Assembly: GCA_964523395.1 (NCBI GenBank)
Contig: CAZFXS010000014.1
Span: 1-62,082, forward strand
Direction of reading: 5' to 3'
DNA: 62,082 nt
Source: JANYJZ01 sp964523395
GTDB lineage: Bacteria > Bacteroidota > Ignavibacteria > UBA10030 > SZUA-254
A program made the position numbers and the translations under genes. Every line of letters starts with the position of its first letter. Position 1 is the stretch's first letter. Shown here one piece after another: positions 16,972 to 24,918 of this stretch. The notes under the pieces were generated by a model. It did not search any database and was not told the origin of the DNA. It was given only the letters and a program-made list of their open reading frames with translations.

Positions 16972-17628
16972 TTACTTCAATGTCTCATTCTTTGTCGCAT
17001 CATCGTCCGGAAATTTAGAAACCACACCGCCGCCATTGACATCACTTTCTCCCGATTGATCGGCGGAAACAATCACCCGCGCATGACGGATCACTTTGTC
17101 ATGAAGCATGTATCCCTTATCAACCTGTTCAATAACCGTATGGGGCGGGACACCTTCTTTCGGCATTTGCAGAAGGGCGTCGTGAAGATTTGGATCAAAT
17201 GGCTGACCGATGACACTCATTTCCTTCACCCCGTGCGTCTCCAAAAGCTTTTTGAATTTTGCATAGATTAATTCTACGCCACGGATAAATCCCGATTCAT
17301 CATTGCCATTTTCGCTTGTGCCGCCGCGTTCCTTGCTCATTTTCAGAGAGCGTTCGAAATCGTCCAACACGGGTAATAGCTTTGTAATAAGCTCTTCTGT
17401 TGAAAACCGCACCATAGAAGCAAGATCATTTTCTGTCCTGCGTTTGTAGTTTTCAAACTCGGCAGCTTTCCGCAACAGTTGGTCTTTGTACTGGTTGACA
17501 GATTCTTCCAGTTCAGCAATCTTTGCCTGAGCGGCATCACCCGGTTCCTTTGAAGACTCAGGAGCCTGTTGTTGCTGATTCAATATGTTTTCTTCTCCCT
17601 GTTGGGGGACTGTTTCTTCTACCATCAA
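16972..17628 (-). CDS. grpE: nucleotide exchange factor GrpE
   Basis: The N-terminal third is a low-complexity, Gln/Glu-rich region followed by a long coiled coil (AKIAELEESVNQYKDQLLRK). The central YKRRTENDLASM and the C-terminal beta-domain with GVKEMSVIGQPFDPNLHDAL and VIEQVDKGYMLHDKVIRHARV are diagnostic for GrpE, which releases ADP from DnaK. A short acidic tail follows. It is the first gene of the long operon running to the FmdB-like gene; a candidate promoter lies about 50 bases upstream. No CIRCE repeat is present upstream, so HrcA control is not indicated. Confidence 0.96.
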   Translation of the reverse strand: MMVEETVPQQGEENILNQQQQAPESSKEPGDAAQAKIAELEESVNQYKDQLLRKAAEFENYKRRTENDLASMVRFSTEELITKLLPVLDDFERSLKMSKERGGTSENGNDESGFIRGVELIYAKFKKLLETHGVKEMSVIGQPFDPNLHDALLQMPKEGVPPHTVIEQVDKGYMLHDKVIRHARVIVSADQSGESDVNGGGVVSKFPDDDATKNETLK

Positions 17629-17676
17629 AATTCGTAAATTTTTACCAAATGAAAAGGAAAATCTTCAAATTCACAT

Positions 17677-17707
17677 CAAAAATATAAATTTTTGCCCTCT
17701 TTGTCAA
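17677..17707 (-). promoter_or_regulatory. candidate Bacteroidota-type promoter of grpE
   Basis: On the minus strand TTGACA (17707-17702) is followed, 20 bases after its TTG, by TATTTTTG (17684-17677), which fits the TAnnTTTG -7 element of Bacteroidota promoters with a TTG -33 element. Transcription would start near 17670, leaving a leader of about 40 bases before grpE. This is a sequence match only. Confidence 0.45.
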
Positions 17708-17801
17708 GGAGATGAATTCTATTTCATTGCAAAGGATATTCTCACTCCAACTTTTTGAGATTTCAATTGTAATTCATGTGGTGGATTAGTTCTTTGTACT
17801 A

Positions 17802-17832
17802 CCCCGGCCGGCAACGGTCGGGGTTTCTTTTT
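17802..17832 (+). terminator. intrinsic terminator-like hairpin on the + strand with no assigned gene
   Basis: ACCCCGGCCG and CGGTCGGGGT form an almost perfect GC-rich stem with a short loop, followed on the + strand by TTTCTTTTTG. Nothing on the + strand ends here: grpE upstream is on the other strand and starts at 17628. The hairpin therefore points either to a small RNA between about 17710 and 17830, or to an attenuator in the leader of the small membrane protein that begins at 17965. The rest of the 17629-17964 gap shows only the grpE promoter candidate. Confidence 0.55.
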
Positions 17833-17964
17833 GTCCAGGAGTGAAACGGGTAAAACCTCCCTTTTTTGACAGAAAGCACAACCCACCTTCGTTATGATAA
17901 TTATATTTCTCCAGATTCAACCCCCAAATATATTCTCTACATAAAAATTTTAAGAGGTAAACGT

Positions 17965-18114
17965 ATGACATTCATCAATATATTTTTCGTGTTTATTGCG
18001 TCACTTGCTATGCTTGGCGCGGTTGCATTTCTTTCGAAAATGATATATAAGGCATGGAACGCATTATTGAAAACCGCCGATCGACGCAAATCGATCTACG
18101 AACTGCGTCACTAG
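17965..18114 (+). CDS. single-span membrane microprotein, 49 residues
   Basis: The open frame reaches back to 17866, but AAGAGG at 17952-17957 points to the ATG at 17965. The product starts MTFINIFFVFIASLAMLGAV, a single hydrophobic helix (about residues 3-26), followed by a basic amphipathic stretch (KMIYKAWNALLKTADRRK) that would lie on the cytosolic face. It has no recognisable family. It is flanked by an orphan terminator on one side and the transglycosylase gene, convergent, on the other. The codon pattern and the RBS support a real gene. Confidence 0.5.
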   Translation: MTFINIFFVFIASLAMLGAVAFLSKMIYKAWNALLKTADRRKSIYELRH

Positions 18115-18216
18115 TGAGTTAAAATAGTTGAAGTAACCAGGTGAGGCGATGTTCCGGGAGAACTAAATTCAGTCGGGCGTGTTTACAACGAAGTCGTACG
18201 CGGGAGGAATAATCAA

Positions 18217-18942
18217 TCAGATCGTATCGCGGTACTCTTTATAAAACTCCATCACGTTATTGACATAGGTAACTGTCTGCCGCCAGCTTCCGTAGTAGCC
18301 ATTGCGGGGTTTTGCCGTTTTCCAGATATGTGAATGCAATGTATAATATCGTTTGGAAAGGAGAGGCAGCGCTTTTTCAACCGACGACCACTCCGCGGGA
18401 CTTTCACCCATATACGCCGCGATTTGCTGAGCATCATAAATTCTTGAAGGGCCTGCATTATAAGCTGCAAGTGCCAAACTCATCCGGTCTTCAGGCGTTC
18501 CTTTTTTAAACAGAGAAAGAAGCTTGGCAACATAATAAACCCCTGCTCTGATATTTTCGTGAGGATGGGTGGGATCCAGAATCTCAATTTCTTCACTGAT
18601 TTCGGCATTTGTTACGGGCATAATTTGCATTATCCCCTGCGCACCGCGATGGCTGACAGCCTCTTTGTCAAACCGTGATTCCTGTCTGATAATAGCTACA
18701 ATCAGTCGATAATCAATACCATATACTTTTGCATACTTTTTAATGATGCGAAAATCTGCTTTATCAAGACTTTTCGGAATGGATTGATTTGCCTTTACAA
18801 ATAAACTGCCGGCTCCGTCAGATGAATGATTTTCAGAATAAGAAATCTGAGCCTGAGGTAAAGGTAAAAATATAATCCCGATAATGCACAGAACCGTTGC
18901 AAGCAGAACAGGATGTTTAATATTTTGAACTTTGGTTGACAT
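18217..18942 (-). CDS. membrane-anchored or exported lytic transglycosylase (SLT domain)
   Basis: A hydrophobic N-terminal segment (HPVLLATVLCIIGIIFLPL) exports or anchors the protein. The C-terminal two thirds are a Slt70-type soluble lytic transglycosylase domain: the catalytic Glu in IRQESRFDKEAVSHRGAQGI, then MQIMPVTNAE, and LALAAYNAGPSRI. Such enzymes cleave the MurNAc-GlcNAc bond in peptidoglycan and leave 1,6-anhydroMurNAc. The open frame begins at a TTG at 19023; I choose ATG 18942, which places the signal segment correctly, although neither start has a clear RBS. It lies 139 bases downstream of the RpiB-like gene and may be a separate unit. Confidence 0.88.
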   Translation of the reverse strand: MSTKVQNIKHPVLLATVLCIIGIIFLPLPQAQISYSENHSSDGAGSLFVKANQSIPKSLDKADFRIIKKYAKVYGIDYRLIVAIIRQESRFDKEAVSHRGAQGIMQIMPVTNAEISEEIEILDPTHPHENIRAGVYYVAKLLSLFKKGTPEDRMSLALAAYNAGPSRIYDAQQIAAYMGESPAEWSSVEKALPLLSKRYYTLHSHIWKTAKPRNGYYGSWRQTVTYVNNVMEFYKEYRDTI

Positions 18943-19081
18943 TAATTGATGATATTGTACTAAACGGAAAACGCCGATAAATAATGTACAGTAATAAGAT
19001 ATTGAAGCGGAGGTAATTGTCAAAAGACAAATATCACATGGGATTGCAGAACGGGAAAAACAGGAAGTGTTTTTTCGTTTT

Positions 19082-19750
19082 TTAAGTGGAAGGGCGTTTT
19101 TCTATTTCCTCGATTTTCGCGATTCTTTTCTGATGTCTCCCTCCCCCGAAGTTTGTTTCCAGCCAGGCTTTTGTGAGCGCCTTTGCGAGCTCAATTCCGA
19201 GAACACGTCCGCCAAGCGTAAGGACGTTCGCATCATTATGTTCCCTGCTGCTTCGCGCAGAAAAATCATCCGTACAGCATGCCGCCCGGATTCCCTTTAC
19301 TTTATTGGCAACCATTGCCGATGCTACACCAACCGCATCAATCATAATTCCGCGCGATGCCTGCCCTAACGATACCATGCGCGCAACGGCATATGCAAAA
19401 TCTGGATAATCGCAGGCTTCTTCAGTATAGGTTCCCAAATCGACTACTTTATATCCAAGAGACTCAATATGCGGTTTGAGAATTTCTTTCATCGCGAAAC
19501 CACCATGGTCGCTCCCTATAGCTACGATTGACTGGGAACCCGATTTGACTGCTGGCAATCCGGTCGCCGGCGTTGCTTTACTCTCAGTCCCCGCCTTCTT
19601 CAACACGATGGTAACACCCAACTGCTTTGCTCGGTCATACGCGGCATTTGTCACTATTGCCGATGGATCTACGGCAATCGACTTCTGCTTATTCCTGGCA
19701 GCATCAAGTACCGTTTGTTCCGATATTAAAACTTTCTTTGCCAATTTCAA
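19082..19750 (-). CDS. RpiB-like (ribose-5-phosphate isomerase B fold) protein with N-terminal extension and no catalytic Cys
   Basis: Residues from about 73 match RpiB/LacAB: GSDHGGFAMKEILKPHI, CDYPDFAYAVA, a GIRAACCTDDFSARSSREHN stretch, DANVLTLGGRVLG and FGGGRHQKRI. The place of the catalytic loop ICGTGxG reads IDAVGVASAMVANK, so the nucleophile Cys is replaced by Asp. About 70 residues precede the domain (VLISEQTVLDAARNKQKSIA, AAYDRAKQLGVTIV); similar extensions occur in a subgroup of RpiB-like proteins. The gene abuts rlpA with no gap. It may still isomerise ribose-5-phosphate by another base, as in mycobacterial RpiB, or act on a different sugar phosphate. Confidence 0.85.
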   Translation of the reverse strand: MKLAKKVLISEQTVLDAARNKQKSIAVDPSAIVTNAAYDRAKQLGVTIVLKKAGTESKATPATGLPAVKSGSQSIVAIGSDHGGFAMKEILKPHIESLGYKVVDLGTYTEEACDYPDFAYAVARMVSLGQASRGIMIDAVGVASAMVANKVKGIRAACCTDDFSARSSREHNDANVLTLGGRVLGIELAKALTKAWLETNFGGGRHQKRIAKIEEIEKRPST

Positions 19751-20194
19751 TTATTGAGAATTGAGAGATTGCGCTGAACCCAGTTCCACCACTTTGAGCC
19801 GTACTTTTGCAGTTCCCGGTCCAATCATGTCGATTTCCTTCGCCGCCGCCAGCGAAAGGTCAATAACACGGTTATCTTTGAACGGACCACGGTCGTTGAT
19901 ACGAACAGTGACAATCTTGCCGTTCAGTAAATTCGTAACTTCTACTTTTGAGTTGAACGGCAACGTACGATGCGCCGCAGTCATATCGTGCATATCATAA
20001 ATCTCGCCGTTTGAAGTCTTCCGGCCGTTAAACTCATCCGCGTAATACGATGCCACTCCTTCTTCTGATAATGAGTAGTCACCTTGCGTTTCACCTGCCG
20101 TTCTTGATGACGTAAATCTTGGCGAAGACCCGGTACACCCGGCTGCCAGAAACATCAGGCACGCTGCACAATATAACAAAAATAATCTTTTCAT
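19751..20194 (-). CDS. rlpA: RlpA-like septal-ring lipoprotein (double-psi beta-barrel)
   Basis: The signal peptide ends in the lipobox LAAGC, so the product is a lipoprotein. The rest is an RlpA double-psi barrel: GVASYYADEFNGRKTSNGE, then MTAAHRTLPFNSKVEVTNL, and VTVRINDRGPF with the catalytic Asp, then RVIDLSLAAAKEI. RlpA cleaves naked glycan strands at division sites in some bacteria. The C-terminal SPOR domain seen in the longer homologues is missing here: the protein is 147 residues against about 360 for E. coli RlpA. It is flanked without gaps by manC and the RpiB-like gene. Confidence 0.93.
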   Translation of the reverse strand: MKRLFLLYCAACLMFLAAGCTGSSPRFTSSRTAGETQGDYSLSEEGVASYYADEFNGRKTSNGEIYDMHDMTAAHRTLPFNSKVEVTNLLNGKIVTVRINDRGPFKDNRVIDLSLAAAKEIDMIGPGTAKVRLKVVELGSAQSLNSQ

Positions 20195-21283
20195 TTAGAG
20201 AAAATCATTCAATTGTTTGCGACGGAGGTAATCAACCACTTCCTTTACATCCTGTGACCTTCCCTGTTTGCAAACCAACACACCATGATCGGTAGTTATA
20301 ACGATAAGGTCGTCTACTCCGATGGTGGCGACAAATCTATCCCCTGAGTAAACCAGAGAGTTCCTGGTATCATGTAAAAATGCCCTGCCGGTGACAGAGT
20401 TACCCTGTTCGTCCTTACCGGAGATACGGTACACTTCATCCCACGAGCCGACATCACTCCAGCCAAAATTTCCCTTGAGAACATACACCTCATGGGCTTT
20501 TTCCATAACACCATAATCAATGGATATATTGCGGATAATGCGATACGCTGTTTCGAGTACCTGGTCAAATTTATCACTGCCGATAGCATCATCTATTTTT
20601 GAAAGCTCAGTAAACATTTCAGGAAGCGAGCGGTGAATTTCACTCAGTATGGTATCCGCCCGCCAGATAAACATGCCGCTATTCCAGAGAAAGTCGCCAC
20701 TGAGAAGAAATTGCCGCGCTGTCTGAAGGTTTGGTTTCTCAGCAAACGTCTTAACTTTGTAAACGCCCCGTGAAAAGTAGGGATTCGTTCCGTCATCCTC
20801 ATCAACAACCTGAATATAGCCGTACCCTGTTTCCGGTCGCAGCGGTTGTATACCGACAGTGATAAGTTTACCGGATTCATACGCGACCCAAATTGCCAGA
20901 TTTAGCACGCGGCGGAACTCCTGTTCATCTTCCATCAAATGATCCGCAGGCAGAACAACCATTACCGCCTCGGGATCACGCCGTTTTACAAACAGCGCCG
21001 CAAGCCCGATACATGGCGCAGTATTTCTTCCGAGCGGTTCGACAATGATGTTCTCGGCAGGAATATTCGGCAGCTGCTTTGCCACAAGAGGTTTTTGCAC
21101 CTTGCTGGTAACAATGAGAATATTCTCCGGCTCGATGAGTCCGCTGACGCGTTTCACCGTATTCTGGATCATCGTCCCTTTATTGACAATCTCCAGCAAT
21201 TGCTTCGGCGTTTTTTCTGTACTGCGTGGCCAGAACCTCGAGCCAACACCGCCTGCCATTATGACCGCGTATACATTCGGCAT
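20195..21283 (-). CDS. manC: mannose-1-phosphate guanylyltransferase
   Basis: The nucleotidyltransferase signature GGVGSRFWPRSTEKTPKQLL near the N-terminus and the segments VEPLGRNTAPCIGLAA, VLPADHLMEDEQEF, TVGIQPLRPETGYGYI and WNSGMFIWRADTIL match GDP-mannose pyrophosphorylase. It makes GDP-mannose from mannose-1-phosphate and GTP for polysaccharide and glycan synthesis. The protein is 362 residues, without the C-terminal isomerase domain of bifunctional ManC/AlgA. It is in one operon with alr upstream (23 bases) and rlpA downstream (no gap). Confidence 0.93.
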   Translation of the reverse strand: MPNVYAVIMAGGVGSRFWPRSTEKTPKQLLEIVNKGTMIQNTVKRVSGLIEPENILIVTSKVQKPLVAKQLPNIPAENIIVEPLGRNTAPCIGLAALFVKRRDPEAVMVVLPADHLMEDEQEFRRVLNLAIWVAYESGKLITVGIQPLRPETGYGYIQVVDEDDGTNPYFSRGVYKVKTFAEKPNLQTARQFLLSGDFLWNSGMFIWRADTILSEIHRSLPEMFTELSKIDDAIGSDKFDQVLETAYRIIRNISIDYGVMEKAHEVYVLKGNFGWSDVGSWDEVYRISGKDEQGNSVTGRAFLHDTRNSLVYSGDRFVATIGVDDLIVITTDHGVLVCKQGRSQDVKEVVDYLRRKQLNDFL

Positions 21284-21306
21284 CTATGTACTTTCCCTAT
21301 TTTCCA

Positions 21307-22419
21307 TCAGATATAATTTCGCGGAACCCGCGCTGTGATTCCCGTAAACACTTCATACGGTATCGTCCCCAGTTTGTCGGCTATTTCCCATGAGGAGATT
21401 GATGCTGTTCCGTCACTTCCAATCAACGTTACATCATCACCGACTTTTACACCGGCATCAATACCGACATCCACCATCATTTGATCCATGCAAATCGTTC
21501 CAACAACGGGATACCTTTTCCCTCCAATCAACACTTCGGTTTTGTTCGTCAGCCTTCTGCTGTACCCGTCTCCATAACCAATTGGAACAGTCGCAATTTT
21601 TGTGCGTGATTTTGTGTAGTAAGTTCTTCCATACGAAATACCTGTGTCGGCGGCAACTTCCTTCACGAATACGATTTTTGACCGAAGCGTCATGACCGGT
21701 TGTATCGGGATACTCTCCGACGTTTCGTGTGAGGGGTAAGCTCCATACGTCATGATTCCCGGACGAACCATGGTAAAATATGATTGAGGAAGATCAAGCA
21801 CTGCTCCGCTATTTGCTATATGCCTCAGCGGGATGTCAATTCCTGATTTATCAACGTGGGAAATAACAGTATTAAATCGGTCAAGCTGTTCCATCGCAAA
21901 TGATTTATCCAAAGCATCCGATGAGGCAAAATGACTGTATATTCCAACCGGCTCAAGATGCTTGAGTGATGCTATCTTTTCGATAAAAGATTTCGCATTG
22001 CCGGAATGAACTCCTATCCGTTCCATACCCGTATCAATTTTGAGATGAACACGCGCTTTTCCTTTTCTAAAACTTCCGGCTTGATTGTTCACCGAATCCG
22101 CCAATTCAAGCGACGAGATTGTAATTTCCAGATTGTGCGCGAGAAATTCATTCACCTGATTGCCAAGCACACCGCCCAATACCAGTATCGGGTGCGTAAT
22201 ACCCGATTTCCTGAGAACAATTCCTTCTTCAAGAAATCCGACACCGAGGTAATCAACTCCATATTCAACCATCGCTGAAGCGACAGCTTCGATGCCGTGG
22301 CCGTACGCATTTGCTTTGACAACCCCCATCATTTTAACACCACGACCAATCTTCTTCCGGATGCCATCAAGGTTAAACCGGAGCGCTTTCAGATTAATTT
22401 CAGCAAACGTCAGGCGCAT
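21307..22419 (-). CDS. alr: alanine racemase
   Basis: The PLP-binding lysine is in MMGVVKANAYGHG near residue 38. Further on are YLGVGFLEEGIVLRKSG, the KIDTGMERIGV strand, RPGIMTYGAYPS, and YGRTYYTKSRTKIATVPIG with the catalytic Tyr of the other subunit, then CMDQMMVDVG. This is a complete Alr, which makes D-alanine for peptidoglycan. The frame offers GTG 22425, TTG 22422 and ATG 22419 in a row; I take the ATG, six bases after GAG. The gene leads the operon alr-manC-rlpA-rpiB-like. Confidence 0.96.
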   Translation of the reverse strand: MRLTFAEINLKALRFNLDGIRKKIGRGVKMMGVVKANAYGHGIEAVASAMVEYGVDYLGVGFLEEGIVLRKSGITHPILVLGGVLGNQVNEFLAHNLEITISSLELADSVNNQAGSFRKGKARVHLKIDTGMERIGVHSGNAKSFIEKIASLKHLEPVGIYSHFASSDALDKSFAMEQLDRFNTVISHVDKSGIDIPLRHIANSGAVLDLPQSYFTMVRPGIMTYGAYPSHETSESIPIQPVMTLRSKIVFVKEVAADTGISYGRTYYTKSRTKIATVPIGYGDGYSRRLTNKTEVLIGGKRYPVVGTICMDQMMVDVGIDAGVKVGDDVTLIGSDGTASISSWEIADKLGTIPYEVFTGITARVPRNYI

Positions 22420-22523
22420 CAACACTCATCATCAAATGAACACACGAACATCTTTCACTTTTACATCTGTTTTTGACGGAAAAATATACACTTTATCGGT
22501 TTGAATGTCAACGGAAATGAGTA

Positions 22524-22572
22524 AGACCTCTGATTTTCGACTGCGTCTAATCCTGTAAAAAATCAGAGGTCT
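22524..22572. repeat. inverted repeat in the alr-atpC interval
   Basis: AGACCTCTGATTTT (22524-22537) and AAAATCAGAGGTCT (22559-22572) are perfect 14-base inverted arms around a 21-base loop. It is not followed by a T run, so I do not call it a terminator; together with the neighbouring hairpin it fills the gap downstream of atpC. Confidence 0.6.
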
Positions 22573-22580
22573 CATCACTA

Positions 22581-22621
22581 AAAATGAAAAACCCCCGCAG
22601 ATTAATCGTCTACGAGGGTTT
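22581..22621 (-). terminator. rho-independent terminator of the atpDC operon
   Basis: On the minus strand AAACCCTCGTAGA pairs with TCTGCGGGGGTTT around CGATTAA, followed by TTTTTCATTTTT. It lies 21 bases after the atpC stop codon. Confidence 0.75.
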
Positions 22622-22642
22622 GAATATCCATTTACTACAGCA

Positions 22643-23053
22643 TCAGGCCTTGTGTGATACTTTCAGCCTGTTGAGTGCCCGATGAAGAGAGGCTTGTGCG
22701 CGGCTGAGATCATGCTCGGCTTTACGTTCAGCAAGCCGCTTCATGGCCCGGTCGCGTGAAGCTTCCGCGCGCGCTTTATCAATTTCCGTCGAATGCTCTG
22801 CAGTCTCCGCGAGCATCACAACATGATTCTTCTTCACATCGACAAAGCCGCCGCTGGTCGCAAACCGGACTTCACTGCCGGACGCATCCTGCAGTTTAAC
22901 TTCTCCGACACCAATTTCGGCGAGCAACGGCGCGTGGTTATACAATACCTGAAATCCGCCCATCGTACCGGGAGCGCTGAAGCTTAACACATCGCCGTTG
23001 AAAATAACTTTCCGCGGCGTTACAATTTCCAGCTTAAATGCTTTCTCTGCCAT
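22643..23053 (-). CDS. atpC: F1 ATP synthase epsilon subunit
   Basis: The 136-residue product has the AtpC N-terminal barrel (FKLEIVTPRKVIFNGDVLSF, GGFQVLYNHAPLLAEIGVG, SGGFVDVKKNHVVMLAETAE) and the two C-terminal helices (DKARAEASRDRAMKRLA, LSRAQASLHRALNRL) that can inhibit ATP hydrolysis. It follows atpD by six bases. The absence of the other F-type genes around this pair is a feature shared with Chlorobi and relatives, where atpDC is a separate unit. Confidence 0.96.
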   Translation of the reverse strand: MAEKAFKLEIVTPRKVIFNGDVLSFSAPGTMGGFQVLYNHAPLLAEIGVGEVKLQDASGSEVRFATSGGFVDVKKNHVVMLAETAEHSTEIDKARAEASRDRAMKRLAERKAEHDLSRAQASLHRALNRLKVSHKA

Positions 23054-23059
23054 GGCTTC

Positions 23060-24466
23060 TTACGGATTTTCTTTCTTGTGCTTTTCCACTACTTCGTCAA
23101 TTGTGCCAACCATGTAGAAATAGTTTTCGGGTATATGATCATACTGGCCATCGATAATTCCTTTAAAGCCACGGATAGTATCTTCAAGCTTCACATATTT
23201 TCCGGGAATACCGGTAAACTGTTCGGCAACAAAGAACGGCTGTGAGAGGAATTTCTGAATTTTTCTGGCGCGGGCCACAGTCTGTTTATCTTCATCGGAC
23301 AATTCGTCCATACCAAGAATGTTGATAATGTCCTGCAAATCTTTGTATGTCTGCAGAATTTCCTTTACGCGCTTCGCGACGGAATAGTGTTCCTGGCCGA
23401 TTGTTCCAGGCTCAAGAATTCTGGACGTTGAATCAAGCGGATCTACCGCGGGATAAATACCAAGCTCAGCGATCTGGCGGCTTAACACTGTTGTCGCGTC
23501 AAGGTGACTGAAGGTTGTCGCAGGTGCCGGATCAGTTAAGTCGTCCGCAGGAACATAGATTGCCTGCACTGACGTAATAGAGCCTTTCTTCGTGGAAGTG
23601 ATGCGTTCCTGCAATTCGCCCATTTCCGTACCAAGTGTCGGCTGGTAACCGACGGCTGACGGCATACGGCCGAGAAGCGCGGACACTTCAGAACCTGCCT
23701 GCACGAAACGGAAAATGTTGTCGATAAAGAGGAGAACGTCTTTTCCTTCTTCATCGCGGAAATATTCAGCCATGGTCAATGCTGTTAAGGCAACGCGCTG
23801 ACGCGCGCCCGGGGGTTCGTTCATTTGCCCGAACACAAGCGCGGTTTTATCCAACACGCCCGACTCTTTCATTTCGAGCCAGAGATCGTTTCCTTCACGC
23901 GTACGTTCACCTACACCGCCGAATACAGAATAACCGCCATGGTGCAATGCAATGTTATGAATAAGTTCCATAATAACTACAGTCTTTCCCACACCCGCGC
24001 CGCCGAAGAGACCTGTCTTACCACCTTTTGAATATGGTTCGAGCAAATCGATAACCTTGATACCGGTTTCAAACATCTCTTTTTGAGTGCTGAGGGTGTC
24101 AAACTTAGGGGCAGACCTATGGATCGGATACTGCATTTTGCTTTCGATCGGGGGAAGTTTATCAATACCCTGGCCGGTAACATTGATAAGGCGTCCGAGT
24201 GTACCCGGACCAACAGGGACCATGATTGGCGATCCGAGATCAACCGCCGCCATACCACGGACAAGGCCGTCTGTCGAGTCCATAGCGACCGCACGAACAC
24301 GCTCTTCGCCGAGATGCTGCTGGACTTCGCAGATCAAGTCTTCATTCACACCTTCGATATTTTTGCGTGGAATTTTTACCGCGTTAAGAATAGAAGGAAG
24401 CTTGCCTCCTGAAAAATCGATATCAACGACCGGTCCGATAACCTGCGTAATTTTGCCTTCGTTCAT
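23060..24466 (-). CDS. atpD: F1 ATP synthase beta subunit
   Basis: A full catalytic beta subunit (468 residues): Walker A GGAGVGKTVV near residue 155, the GERTREGNDLW motif, Walker B VLLFIDNIFRF, the DELSDEDKQTVARARKIQ lever region and the C-terminal EQFTGIPGKYV helix. It synthesises ATP at the F1 head driven by rotor torque. ATG 24466 has AAAGGA eight bases before it. The upstream 450 bases contain only repeats, so the operon has its own promoter there, which I could not pin down. Confidence 0.98.
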   Translation of the reverse strand: MNEGKITQVIGPVVDIDFSGGKLPSILNAVKIPRKNIEGVNEDLICEVQQHLGEERVRAVAMDSTDGLVRGMAAVDLGSPIMVPVGPGTLGRLINVTGQGIDKLPPIESKMQYPIHRSAPKFDTLSTQKEMFETGIKVIDLLEPYSKGGKTGLFGGAGVGKTVVIMELIHNIALHHGGYSVFGGVGERTREGNDLWLEMKESGVLDKTALVFGQMNEPPGARQRVALTALTMAEYFRDEEGKDVLLFIDNIFRFVQAGSEVSALLGRMPSAVGYQPTLGTEMGELQERITSTKKGSITSVQAIYVPADDLTDPAPATTFSHLDATTVLSRQIAELGIYPAVDPLDSTSRILEPGTIGQEHYSVAKRVKEILQTYKDLQDIINILGMDELSDEDKQTVARARKIQKFLSQPFFVAEQFTGIPGKYVKLEDTIRGFKGIIDGQYDHIPENYFYMVGTIDEVVEKHKKENP

Positions 24467-24660
24467 GCAATTCCTTTATGATGAATAAATGAAATTTTCT
24501 TGTTAATCGTCTCAAATCGTTGATTTTTGAATGTCTCAAGCGAGCTTTGAGAAGAAAGGATTCCGTCTAGCGGAGTAAAATGCGGCTTAATATATTGATT
24601 TTGAGCGAAAGAAGCAATAAAAACTATCAGAACGTGCTGGCTCAGTTTAAAGAAAAGAAC

Positions 24661-24741
24661 AACGCAGAGTCGCAAAGAGCGCAAAGAAACGCAGAGAAAT
24701 AATCACTTTGCGATACTCGGCGAACTCTGCGTCTCCGCGTT
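24661..24741. repeat. imperfect palindromic intergenic repeat (CGCAGAG type)
   Basis: AACGCAGAG with nearby GCAAAG on the left faces CTTTGCG, CTCTGCGT and CCGCGTT on the right, so the segment can fold back on itself with interruptions. A shorter palindrome built on the same CGCAGAG words is at 57217-57259. It occupies part of the gap 24467-24918, in which I also see the inverted-repeat element and no gene. Confidence 0.5.
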
Positions 24742-24780
24742 TAAGAATTATATTTCAAAATGAGCCAGTACCTATCGGAA

Positions 24781-24898
24781 GGTACTATCCTATTTTGACT
24801 TGGAACACCCTTCGACTCGGCTCAGCGCGATGCTCACCATCATGTGAGCAGAGACGACCCATGACGAGACTCCAGAATTTTCAAAATAGGACAGTACC
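24781..24898. mobile_element. short inverted-repeat element (MITE-like), copy 2
   Basis: Left end GGTACTATCCTATTTTGA and right end, read on the other strand, GGTACTGTCCTATTTTGA differ at one base of 18. Inside it shares ACACCCTTCGACT, CACCATCATG and CCATGACGAGA with copy 1 at 7611-7735. Flanks TATCGGAA (24773-24780) and AATCGGAA (24899-24906) are a 7-of-8 direct repeat, again as if a target site was duplicated. There is no open reading frame inside. Confidence 0.7.
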
Positions 24899-24918
24899 AA
24901 TCGGAATGCAAAATACAC

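Noticed and set aside
17710..17832. 6S RNA or tmRNA at the orphan terminator
   Set aside because: No 6S central bubble and no tRNA-like ends of tmRNA could be seen; only a terminator-like hairpin is supported.
17866..17964. TTGACA near 17877 as a sigma-70 -35 box for the small membrane protein
   Set aside because: The nearest TATGAT is 21 bases away, too far for a normal spacer.
24463..24684. 73-codon minus-strand frame upstream of atpD
   Set aside because: No RBS or family; it runs over the repeat at 24661 and overlaps the atpD start region.
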